Positions 18,792 to 27,070 of a stretch of 64,000 bases of DNA are shown piece by piece. The stretch spans positions 1,861,501 to 1,925,500 of the forward strand of contig NZ_CP050440.1 in NCBI RefSeq assembly GCF_011769525.1, written 5' to 3'. The translations under genes were made by a program, and so were the position numbers. This DNA comes from Tolypothrix sp. PCC 7910. GTDB taxonomy: Bacteria > Cyanobacteriota > Cyanobacteriia > Cyanobacteriales > Nostocaceae. Position 1 is the first letter of the stretch. Each line of letters starts with the position of its first letter. Under the pieces are notes generated by a model. It was not told the origin of the DNA. It saw only the letters and a list, made by a program, of their open reading frames with translations, and did not search any database.

Positions 18792-18855
18792 TAGTTAAGT
18801 CTCCTCACACCACACCAAAAAGCCGTGGAGTTTGATAAGTCTCCACGGTTTTTAT
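18792..18855 (+). ncRNA. yfr1: Yfr1-like small RNA candidate
   Basis: A short unit of about 62 nt contains CTCCTCACAC (18801-18810), matching 10 of the 11 bases of the highly conserved single-stranded Yfr1 core (ACUCCUCACAC). A strong terminator hairpin follows immediately (CCGTGGAG/CTCCACGG) and a TATGAT box precedes it. Yfr1 is a cyanobacterial sRNA that base-pairs with mRNAs for outer-membrane proteins. No clear 5' hairpin is seen, and its usual neighbour (trxA) is absent, which lowers confidence. Confidence 0.6.
18823..18855 (+). terminator. Rho-independent terminator
   Basis: CCGTGGAG (18823-18830) pairs with CTCCACGG (18841-18848) around a 10-base loop and is followed by TTTTTATTT. This is the strongest terminator seen in the window. 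It ends the Yfr1-like RNA and could also stop read-through from arsS. Confidence 0.85.
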
Positions 18856-19009
18856 TTGTACGTGACATATTATTTGTCGTCGGTGACGGATTAGCGATCG
18901 CAGTAGGCATAGCCATAATATCATTTGCGTAGGCGTAGCCAGCCGCAAGCATCGCTCTGTTACAGTCGCGATTTTTAATTGCAATAGCTCTACCTTAAAT
19001 GTAATTTAC

Positions 19010-19152
19010 TACATTAACAATGTATCGCTTTGCATTAATAATGTATTTACCTACATTCACAATGTATCGCCTTGCATTAATAATGTATTGCCCTACATTC
19101 ACAATGTATCATTTTACATTAATAATGTTTGCCCCTACATAACAATAATGTA
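19010..19152. repeat. 42-bp tandem repeat of small hairpins
   Basis: TACATT starts recur at 19010, 19052, 19094 and 19136, exactly 42 bases apart: three full units plus a partial one. Each unit contains two inverted ACATT...AATGT pairs (for example ACATTAACAATGT), so the array could form six or seven consecutive hairpins. It does not code for an open repeat peptide and there are no unique spacers. Confidence 0.85.
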
Positions 19153-19260
19153 GGTTGAGTTAAGCACAGCGCCACCCAACATAAATTTCGTCAACTCAAC
19201 ATATATATTTGTGTTGGTTACGAAAAGCCTATTTCATAAGCTTTTTGACTTTTGACTTTT

Positions 19261-19312
19261 GAGAAAAGTTGCGTGGGCGGGTTTCCCGACTTGAGCAAAC
19301 TTTTCAAGACGA
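19261..19312. repeat. Dispersed inverted repeat, copy 1 (second copy at 63812)
   Basis: GAAAAGTTGC and GCAAACTTTTC bracket a CGGG-TTT-CCCG inner hairpin, followed by AAGACG. The copy at 63812-63861 keeps the same frame but with altered, still paired, inner bases (CGGGGG-TT-CCCCCG), so the fold seems conserved. Confidence 0.7.
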
Positions 19313-19471
19313 CTTTTGACTTCCACGCAGAGGTAGTGGCTGCTTTGCGTTTTAGCAAGGCGTGTCAAAAATTAAGTTGCATATCGCGTTAATTACGTGT
19401 ATTTTCTCAAGCGATTTGAAGTTTAAATTGACACGCTAAATATATAGTCCACTACGGATATATTCATAGCC

Positions 19472-19840
19472 ATGCAAAACACAAATCGTCGTCTCACGCT
19501 TCCTATCATTGATCAAGATATTAATTCATTCCACGGTTTGCAAACCATCACTGATTATCAAACCAGCCGAGATGATGCTTCCACGAGCAAGTTAGAGGAA
19601 TCTTATCAAGCAATGTTAAATGCTCAAAAAGCCGAAGTTGAGAAACAAACTTTATACCGTGCTGCGTCTGATGCGGCGCGATTAGCTGAGTGGGAATTTC
19701 ACAATACGGTGTTAGCGATGAAAGAAGTTGTACGGGGACAGTATGGCTCAGATAGTGATCAGGCTCAAGCTGTGGGATTGAAGAAAAAATCAGAACGTAA
19801 GCGCCCTAGCCGCAAAAAGTTGGTTGAGGTTACAAGTTAA
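19472..19840 (+). CDS. Hypothetical protein (helical, charged tail)
   Basis: This 122-residue protein has a polar N-terminal 35 residues, a long helical, coiled-coil-prone stretch (about 38-80, SKLEESYQAMLNAQKAEVEK) and a basic tail (KKKSERKRPSRKKLVEV) that could bind nucleic acid. I do not recognise a family. It precedes the TPR-CHAT gene by 122 bases on the same strand. The first ATG in frame was used. Confidence 0.6.
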   Translation: MQNTNRRLTLPIIDQDINSFHGLQTITDYQTSRDDASTSKLEESYQAMLNAQKAEVEKQTLYRAASDAARLAEWEFHNTVLAMKEVVRGQYGSDSDQAQAVGLKKKSERKRPSRKKLVEVTS

Positions 19841-19962
19841 TTAAATAGACACAATAAATTACACAACGTCATTGCGAACGCTCCATTTGCAATGACTGTA
19901 AATACGTTTGTCCGATTACTTAAGTAATCTTTTCTGGAATTGATTGAATTATTTTCATCATT

Positions 19963-22900
19963 ATGTTGCGCCTCATACCCTTACCTATGAACGAACAGCG
20001 TCAGCAAGCCTATCTCAATCTTATTCGCAGTTTATTAGATTCCCCCAATGGTGAAGAACCAGAGATTTTAGCAGCAAACCAAGAATTACTTGATGCTGGC
20101 TTTGTGCAGATGGTAGAAGAAGTAGCACAGATGTTTTCACAGCAGGGGGATGAGAATACAGCGAATTGGTTGCAAAGTTTGGCAATGCAACTAAGGGAAG
20201 TATTAAATCTAGATACTAAAGTAGATTTGCAATCTCTCAGTGAGGAGGAGATACAGACATATTACCAATTCTTGATGGAGGTGCTACAAGTAATCTTAGA
20301 AAGTAGAGGTAATTCCCAGGTAGTTTACCCCTTGCTGGCAAAGAATATAGACAAACTCGACGGAGTGTTACCAGAAATATTGCGCCATTGGGGGACAATT
20401 ACACTTGGGGAAGCGAAAACAGATGAAGCGGAATATTTAGCAGCAGTTATTGTTAAATTTAGCAATCTAATTCAGGAATTCCCCTTGGGTAGCAAAGCCA
20501 GCAATATGGAAATTGCCATCACTGGCTATGAAGTCGCGTTAAATGTCTACACTCCTGAAGCTTTGCCTATTGATTGGGCAATGACACAAAATAATCTCGC
20601 TGCTGCCTACAGCGATAGAATCAAAGGAGACAGGGCTGAGAACATCGAAATGGCGATCGCTGCTTATACTGCGGCGTTAACTGTCTACACTCCTGAAGCT
20701 TTGCCGATTGATTGGGCAATGACGCAAAATAATCTCTCAAATACCTACAGCAATAGAATTAAAGGAGACAGGGCAGATAACATTGAAAAAGCGATCACTG
20801 CTTATACTGCGGCGTTAACTGTCTACACTCCTGAAGCTTTGCCGATTGATTGGGCAATGACGCAAAATAATCTCTCAAATGCCTACAGGGAGAGAATTAA
20901 AGGAGACAGGGCAGATAACATCGAAAAAGCGATCGCTGCTTCTACTGCTGCCTTAACTGTCTGCACTAGAGAAGCTTTGCCGATTGATTGGGCAATGACG
21001 CAAAATAATCTCGCTGCTGCCTACAGCGATAGAATCAAAGGAGACAGGGCAGATAACATCGAAATGGCGATCGCGGCTTATACTGCTGCCTTAACTGTCA
21101 GAACCAGAGAAGCTTTGCCTATTGATTGGGCAATGACACAAAATAATCTCGGACTTGCCTACAGCGATAGAATTAAAGGAGGCAAGGCAGATAACATCGA
21201 AAAAGCGATCGCTGCTTATACTGCTGCTTTAACTGTCTACACCAGAGAAGCTTTGCCTATTAATTGGGCAATAACACAAAATAATCTCGCAATTGCCTAC
21301 AGCAATAGAATTAAAGGAGGCAGGGCAGATAACATCGAAAAAGCGATCGCTGCTTCTACTGCAGCTTTAACTGTCAGAACCAGAGAAGCTTTGCCTATTG
21401 GTTGGGCAATGACGCAAAATAATCTCGCTGCTGCCTACAGCGATAGAATCAAAGGAGACAGGGCAGATAACATCGAAAAAGTGATCGCTGCTTACACTGC
21501 TGCGTTAACTGTCTACACCAGAGAAGCTTTGCCTGTTGATTGGGCAATGACGCAAAATAATCTCGCAATTGCATACAGCAATAGAATTAAAGGAGACAGG
21601 GCAGATAACATCGAAAAAGCGATCGCTGCTTATACTGCTGCTTTAACTGTCTACACCAAAGAGGCTTTGCCTGTTGATTGGGCAGAAACTTTGTTCGCAC
21701 TGGGAAGAACTTACCAAGATGTAAATCGGTTTGATTTAGCATACAGTGCTTTTAAGTCTGCCATTGACACAGTAGAATCTTTACGAGAGGAAATAATATC
21801 TGGCGAAGAAAGCAAACGCAAACAAGCGGAGAATTTTAACAAAGTCTATAGCCGCGTGTTAGAAGTTTGCTTGCAATTAAATAAGATTACCGAAGCACTA
21901 GAATATGCTGAACGTAGTAAAACCCGCAATTTAGTTGAGCAAATTCTTGAACGTGACGCTAAAACCATCTTCCCCGCAGATGTTGTGACTCAACTAGAAA
22001 CCTACAGAGATGAAATAGCCACAGGACAATATCAAATCCAAAATGGTAAAGCGGAAAATCCCCAAGACTTAGCAAAACATCTCCAAGAATTGCGACGACA
22101 GCGTAACGAATTACAAAACCGCTATTTACCCGTTGGTTACAGTTTTGATTTTCATTCATTCCAAGCTACGTTGAATGTGAATACAGTTATCATTGAGTGG
22201 TATATTCTGAATGATAAAATCCTGGCGTTTATTTTCACCAAAACAGGAGAAGTAACTGTTTGGCAATCCCAACCAGAAGATAGAGAAGCTTTGTATATTT
22301 GGGGAAATCAATATTTACAAAATTACTACCTTCAAAAAGACCAATGGCTGAATAGCTTAGAGTCAGAACTAAAGCAATTAGCCGCAATTCTGCACATTGA
22401 AGAAATAATTGCCATCATCAATCAGCTATCAAAGCACTGTAATCAACTCATTTTAATTCCCCATCGGTTCTTGCATCTATTCCCCCTTCATGCCCTCCCA
22501 GTAAATCAAAATGCTGCAAGTTATTCTAATCTTCTAGATTTATTTCCTCATGGTGTGAGTTACGCACCCAGTTGTCAACTACTGCAACAGCTACAACAAC
22601 GCAAACGTCCTGATTTTCAATCTTTGTTTGCGGTTCAAAATCCCACAGGCGATTTAAACTATACAGATTTAGAAGTACAAGTTATTCAAAGTTATTTTTA
22701 TCCTGCCAAAGTTTTGGAAAAAACAGCCGCGACACTCACAGCAATTAATCAATCTGAGTTAAATACTTACCACTGCGCCCATTTTAGTTGTCACGGTTAT
22801 TTTAACTTGACCAATGCTAGTCAATCTGGTTTAGTTCTAGCCAACGCAGCAGTCGAAGATACAGCAACAAAATCTAACTCTGAACGTTATCTAAACGTGC

Positions 22901-23397
22901 GCGCTGGGGAAACTCACGATTTAGAAAAATGTCTGACGTTAGCTAAAATATTTGCTCTACATTTAGAAAACTGTCGCCTCGTCACCCTTTCCGCTTGCGA
23001 AACTGGATTGATTGATTTTGAAAATTCCAGCGACGAATATATTGGTTTACCTAGCGGTTTTCTGTTAGCTGGTAGTAAAGCTGTAGTTAGTAGTTTGTGG
23101 ACTGTCAGCGATTTATCTACAGCGTTTTTGATGATAAAATTTTATGAAAACTTGCAAACAATAAATACTGTCTCCCTAGCACTCAATCAAGCACAGCAGT
23201 GGTTGCGAAATTTAACAACAGAAGAATTTGAAGCACTGTTAGTTAAATATGATCCACAAATTGAAGAAATTTTTGCTCAACTCCCTAAAGAAAAACGTCC
23301 AGTTGCAAGAGCAATCTTAAAAAGAACCAGCAAGCGTAAACCCCATCCTTTTGCAGCCCCATTTTACTGGGCGGGATTTACAGCTACAGGGCTTTAA
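19963..23397 (+). CDS. TPR-CHAT protein (caspase-like protease)
   Basis: This 1,144-residue protein has an N-terminal helical region (about 1-180), eight near-identical 46-residue units plus a degenerate ninth (pattern NNLAAAYSDRIKGDRADNIE... YTAALTVYTPEALPIDWAMTQ), ordinary TPRs (about 590-680), and a C-terminal CHAT domain. The catalytic dyad looks intact: His in CAHFSCHGYF near 944 and Cys in VTLSACETG near 1010. CHAT proteins are caspase-like proteases, some of which act in regulated cell death or antiphage systems. The 138-bp DNA repeats are over 85 percent alike by eye and carry HIP1 sites, pointing to recent expansion. Alternative start: ATG 19987. Confidence 0.9.
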   Translation: MLRLIPLPMNEQRQQAYLNLIRSLLDSPNGEEPEILAANQELLDAGFVQMVEEVAQMFSQQGDENTANWLQSLAMQLREVLNLDTKVDLQSLSEEEIQTYYQFLMEVLQVILESRGNSQVVYPLLAKNIDKLDGVLPEILRHWGTITLGEAKTDEAEYLAAVIVKFSNLIQEFPLGSKASNMEIAITGYEVALNVYTPEALPIDWAMTQNNLAAAYSDRIKGDRAENIEMAIAAYTAALTVYTPEALPIDWAMTQNNLSNTYSNRIKGDRADNIEKAITAYTAALTVYTPEALPIDWAMTQNNLSNAYRERIKGDRADNIEKAIAASTAALTVCTREALPIDWAMTQNNLAAAYSDRIKGDRADNIEMAIAAYTAALTVRTREALPIDWAMTQNNLGLAYSDRIKGGKADNIEKAIAAYTAALTVYTREALPINWAITQNNLAIAYSNRIKGGRADNIEKAIAASTAALTVRTREALPIGWAMTQNNLAAAYSDRIKGDRADNIEKVIAAYTAALTVYTREALPVDWAMTQNNLAIAYSNRIKGDRADNIEKAIAAYTAALTVYTKEALPVDWAETLFALGRTYQDVNRFDLAYSAFKSAIDTVESLREEIISGEESKRKQAENFNKVYSRVLEVCLQLNKITEALEYAERSKTRNLVEQILERDAKTIFPADVVTQLETYRDEIATGQYQIQNGKAENPQDLAKHLQELRRQRNELQNRYLPVGYSFDFHSFQATLNVNTVIIEWYILNDKILAFIFTKTGEVTVWQSQPEDREALYIWGNQYLQNYYLQKDQWLNSLESELKQLAAILHIEEIIAIINQLSKHCNQLILIPHRFLHLFPLHALPVNQNAASYSNLLDLFPHGVSYAPSCQLLQQLQQRKRPDFQSLFAVQNPTGDLNYTDLEVQVIQSYFYPAKVLEKTAATLTAINQSELNTYHCAHFSCHGYFNLTNASQSGLVLANAAVEDTATKSNSERYLNVRAGETHDLEKCLTLAKIFALHLENCRLVTLSACETGLIDFENSSDEYIGLPSGFLLAGSKAVVSSLWTVSDLSTAFLMIKFYENLQTINTVSLALNQAQQWLRNLTTEEFEALLVKYDPQIEEIFAQLPKEKRPVARAILKRTSKRKPHPFAAPFYWAGFTATGL
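20590..21690 (+). repeat. 138-bp intragenic repeats (eight copies)
   Basis: AATAATCTC recurs every 138 bases inside the TPR-CHAT gene, with GCGATCGC in most units. Period 46 codons keeps the frame. Confidence 0.85.
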
Positions 23398-23774
23398 GAT
23401 TCAGATTTGACAGTTTTACAAAACTGCTTTTTCCCGATTCTGGCAACATAAATGACTACGGGGGTTGCCAAGGCTATAGGAATATTACCACTGGCTGCTA
23501 GAGTTGCGATCGCAGTTGTCAATACTCCCGTCATCAACTCGTCAAATTCTTCCTGACAAATGATATTGCTGAGTTTTTCGGCTAATTTCTCTAAAAAATT
23601 GGAATCTCCCCTCAAGCTGACTTCTGCTTCGGTTGTCTCCACAGCAATTAACTGTGTAGCTGCTTCGAGATTTCCCTCGCACTCTTCTATAGCATCTAAA
23701 GCCGCTAAAGCCTCTGGGCTATCTGCCAACTGACTGCGAAACTGACTAATTTCCTCTGGTGTAAGGGTAAGCAT
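23394..23774 (-). CDS. Small membrane-associated protein convergent with TPR-CHAT
   Basis: A 126-residue protein whose stop overlaps the TPR-CHAT stop by four bases on the opposite strand. The N-terminal half is acidic and helical (PEEISQFRSQLADSPEALAALDAIEEC). The C-terminal part holds one or two hydrophobic helices (about 83-115, GVLTTAIATLAASGNIPIALATPVVIYVARIG) and a basic end. I recognise no family. A small membrane protein next to a CHAT protease could be its substrate or partner, but that is inference from position only. Confidence 0.65.
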   Translation of the reverse strand: MLTLTPEEISQFRSQLADSPEALAALDAIEECEGNLEAATQLIAVETTEAEVSLRGDSNFLEKLAEKLSNIICQEEFDELMTGVLTTAIATLAASGNIPIALATPVVIYVARIGKKQFCKTVKSES

Positions 23775-24056
23775 TTATATAGTTTTAACCAGTAAATACA
23801 CGAATAACTAGATAATTATACATTTCATGCTTAATTTAGAAATATGGAAATTGCGCTAACACAACATCAACAGTAGAAACAATATTGCTTGTATTGCTTC
23901 TAGCTCTTTTCGGCTATGACGTGGTTTAAAATCAAACCTTTCCCACCTTGCTACCACTGCACCAAATCCTGTTGAACAACAAAAAAATGGAGGTGGTAAA
24001 AAACCACCTCCTTGGCAAATTACAGCTTGGATAATTAGAAATGCTCTGCGAACAGG

Positions 24057-26051
24057 CTAACTGTTGCTGACAAATATCGTCAAGGCTACTCCTAAAATAA
24101 TTACCCCGCCACCCAGTATAAATGACCAGAAGCGATGGTAACTATTAACAACCGTGCCATTCTCACTTTGGAGTTGAATCAAATCCATCCAAGGCGCAAC
24201 GCCTCGACGGAACCAACCCACAGCCTCAACTTGTTCGCCTAGTAAGCTTTGGACTCGCTTCATCCCAAACAAAAAATTACCAATAGGGCCGAAGCGTGAG
24301 GCGTAGTGCAGATATAACATTCCACTACGGTCTTGAATTTTTAAATCAGAACCAAATTTATAACCTGCGTCACCACGCCCAATCAGTTGTCCTTCCAGTT
24401 TTGCAGGTTGTCCGCGCAAAGGACTAGCGTAGGGGTCTGACATGAGAGTGAGAATATCGGTATCTGCGGCTTGTTTGTAGTCGGGGAACATCACCAAGGC
24501 TTTGATTAAAATTCCTACGCCTAAGCCGATGAGTGGTGCGCCAAAAATTAAACCTGTATGGGAAGAACTAGACAACACAATCACGCCTAAAACTAAGCCA
24601 GCTAAAAAGCCGATGGTTTCCGCACCATACAACACCACATCTAAGAAGAAATTACCGTAAAGCCTACTTCTATTGAGACTCTTACCTTCCCCAATAACTC
24701 GCCCCATATCAAACTCAGTGGGTAAACCCAACTGTTCTGCATAGGTGCTAAGGGCGCGGACTCGTTTACCAGTTAGCGGGTGAGTAGAATTTAACTCCAT
24801 CCACCAACCCCAAGGGTTAAACATATCCCACAAAAAGACGCGACCAATTTTTTGCGGGTCGGAAGCAATGCGGTAAGCGGTGCCAGTGGAAGCTGCAGCT
24901 TTGGGGTCATAAATACCCAAGGCGCGGGTTCCTTCAATCAAACGGCTCGGTTCTTTTGTCCTTTGACCTTCTTCTAGTATCCCGTAAGCAATTTTGACCA
25001 AAGCACGAGATAATCCATTGGGGTTACCCGTGGTTTCCGCTGCAAAGTGGTCAGCAAAGTATTCTCTAGTACGGGAGAGATACAGTAGCAAGTATGTACC
25101 AACAATATAGAAAATATAGGCAACAAGGGCAGCAGTCTGCATCGCGTCTTTGATTTTACTATCACCGCCGCCACGACCAAACCTACTGGCTGTGCTGTAA
25201 ATTAAGTAGCAAATTTGCACTAAGGTAGAAGCTACTGTCATCACTGCAAAGTCCCAGTGAACAATATGCCCTAATTCATGGGCGTAAACAGTAGCAACTT
25301 CATCATCATCTAAATATGTGAACAGCCCCTGACTGACAACTAACCGGGCGCTGTTAGGCAATGAGCCATAAGTAAAAGCCGTAGGGTTTTGGTCGTTGAT
25401 AATACCCAGTCGTGGGGTTTTGAGGTTCTTCTGTTGACAGACTTGCTGAATCACTCTTGCTGTTTCTGGGCTGAGGCTTTCTACTTCCGCCAACTCTACC
25501 CAGCGAGTTTGGTAAAGCCAACTTTGGGTTAAGTCCATCAAATAAGGCGACAGGAAAAAAGCAGCCAGATTAAAAACTAAAGTGATAGTAATAGCGATCG
25601 CTAATCCTTGGACTGGATTGTCGCTACCTAAAATAAATACTAAGCTCAAGCCTAAAGCGAATACCATCCCAAACAACAAGGTGATGGTGACACCAGAAGC
25701 TAAAGCCAGACTTCCACCCACACCACCCATTGCTAATTTGACTCCAGCCGCCGCACGTCCATCTGGGGGTACAGTTCTGGGTTGTGTAACTGGTGCTTGC
25801 GGGAGGGTTTGACGCGCTTGTTCAGCCCAACTCCGCACTTGAGGATTATCACTCATCATTAGCCGTTGACACAGGATTGATGCTTTTTCAATCTGTCCTG
25901 TGCCTTGATAGGCTTTCATCAGCCACATCTGTGCTGAAAGATAATCTGAAGAATTTTGGTCTACAGCATTCCGACTGACTTGTTCCAGTATTTCAACAGC
26001 TTCGGAATAACGTCCTTGGTTAAAGGCATCTAATCCTGATTGCAATGACAT
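24057..26051 (-). CDS. M48 family metalloprotease with TPR N-terminus
   Basis: A 664-residue integral membrane zinc protease of the HtpX/Ste24 type. TPR-like helices occupy about 1-85, followed by two or three transmembrane helices (about 95-165), the zinc motif HELGH near 257 and the third ligand in TREYFAD near 328. Further helices near 430-480 and at the C-terminus follow. I moved the start to ATG 26051, where AAGGAG lies 6 bases upstream; the longer frame adds 13 residues without support. The likely job is membrane protein quality control. Confidence 0.88.
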   Translation of the reverse strand: MSLQSGLDAFNQGRYSEAVEILEQVSRNAVDQNSSDYLSAQMWLMKAYQGTGQIEKASILCQRLMMSDNPQVRSWAEQARQTLPQAPVTQPRTVPPDGRAAAGVKLAMGGVGGSLALASGVTITLLFGMVFALGLSLVFILGSDNPVQGLAIAITITLVFNLAAFFLSPYLMDLTQSWLYQTRWVELAEVESLSPETARVIQQVCQQKNLKTPRLGIINDQNPTAFTYGSLPNSARLVVSQGLFTYLDDDEVATVYAHELGHIVHWDFAVMTVASTLVQICYLIYSTASRFGRGGGDSKIKDAMQTAALVAYIFYIVGTYLLLYLSRTREYFADHFAAETTGNPNGLSRALVKIAYGILEEGQRTKEPSRLIEGTRALGIYDPKAAASTGTAYRIASDPQKIGRVFLWDMFNPWGWWMELNSTHPLTGKRVRALSTYAEQLGLPTEFDMGRVIGEGKSLNRSRLYGNFFLDVVLYGAETIGFLAGLVLGVIVLSSSSHTGLIFGAPLIGLGVGILIKALVMFPDYKQAADTDILTLMSDPYASPLRGQPAKLEGQLIGRGDAGYKFGSDLKIQDRSGMLYLHYASRFGPIGNFLFGMKRVQSLLGEQVEAVGWFRRGVAPWMDLIQLQSENGTVVNSYHRFWSFILGGGVIILGVALTIFVSNS

Positions 26052-26225
26052 AGTATCTCCTTTGTAAAGGAGTAGTAATTGATCGATCAATACTCATAGA
26101 TCCAGGATTCGTCATTGCCATTTCGTAAAACTTAAAAAGGGGATTGGGGACTGGGGATTGGGGACTGGGAATTAAATATAGTTGTGAGTATTGCTGGTTG
26201 TTGGTTGGTGATGTGATGCGATCGC

Positions 26226-26765
26226 CTAATGTGCAGGACAAGTAATAATGCATCCTTGGGGCCATATCGATAGCAAGTCTTCTCTTACCCAACCACTCGC
26301 ATTATTTGGGAACTTGACGCGATACCAACGATATTCACCTGCATTTTGGTAGGAATCTTCAACTGTCACCAAATCACCTGACAGGGCACTGTGCAGCACT
26401 TTGCTGTTTAAGTTATGAGAGGAACGCACGTTAATTTTATATCCACGCTCCCCAACTATAGTTGCATAACGCTTCTTGCTTGGCTGAAACTTAACTAAAT
26501 CTCCTCGTATCCAACCGTTTGCTGTCCCTTCCACACTTGGTTGCACATAGTACCAATAATCGCCATCATCGCCATAGGTAATATTTAAAACCTCTACATT
26601 ACTGCCCAATGGTAAGACTTCCTCTACAGATGCTGTTAAAGATGCACTAGTTCGCAAATTGCTGTCAGTCGTCAAGGTTGCCGGACGAGCCATTGCAGGC
26701 AATACTGTATTCATCAATGCGCCAACAGTTAAAAATCCCACCGTCAGCTTTTTTATTAGACTCAT
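26226..26765 (-). CDS. Secreted protein with two bacterial SH3 domains
   Basis: This 179-residue protein has a Sec signal peptide (about 1-26, KKLTVGFLTVGALMNTVLPAMA). Two SH3b modules follow: about 30-93 (LRTSASLTASVEEVLPLGSNVEVL... GWIRGDLV) and about 105-165 (INVRSSHNLNSKVLHSALSGDLVTV... GWVREDLL). SH3b domains often bind cell-wall peptides. No hydrolase domain is attached. It ends with CIITCPAH. Confidence 0.8.
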   Translation of the reverse strand: MSLIKKLTVGFLTVGALMNTVLPAMARPATLTTDSNLRTSASLTASVEEVLPLGSNVEVLNITYGDDGDYWYYVQPSVEGTANGWIRGDLVKFQPSKKRYATIVGERGYKINVRSSHNLNSKVLHSALSGDLVTVEDSYQNAGEYRWYRVKFPNNASGWVREDLLSIWPQGCIITCPAH

Positions 26766-27070
26766 AAATTCCCCACAAGATATTCAATAACCAAAGAATA
26801 AAATCGAACTCGCAAGCCTAGTTCACTAAATATAAATACAGAGAAAATCAGAACTTTTCCGAAAAAGCGAGTCTTCTTGAAGAGGCATTTATTCTGGTTA
26901 ATCAAAAATCTTGTTGAGAGAATTATGAGTTTCTCATATTCCTTTGATAGGGAAAAAGGGAAAAGATTTTTCAACCCCTCCCCTTCCCCATTCCCCATTC
27001 CCCATTCCCCATTCCCCATTCCCCATTCCCCAGTCCCCAGTCCCCATTCCCTAGTCCCCAGTCCCCAACC
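26766..27070. repeat. Intergenic heptamer repeats
   Basis: The 26980-27065 part is a run of CCCCATT units changing to CCCCAGT, the STRR type seen elsewhere in the window. The rest is AT-rich without a gene. Confidence 0.8.

Noticed and set aside
19010-19152. CRISPR-like repeats
   Set aside because: The whole 42-bp unit is conserved, including the would-be spacers.
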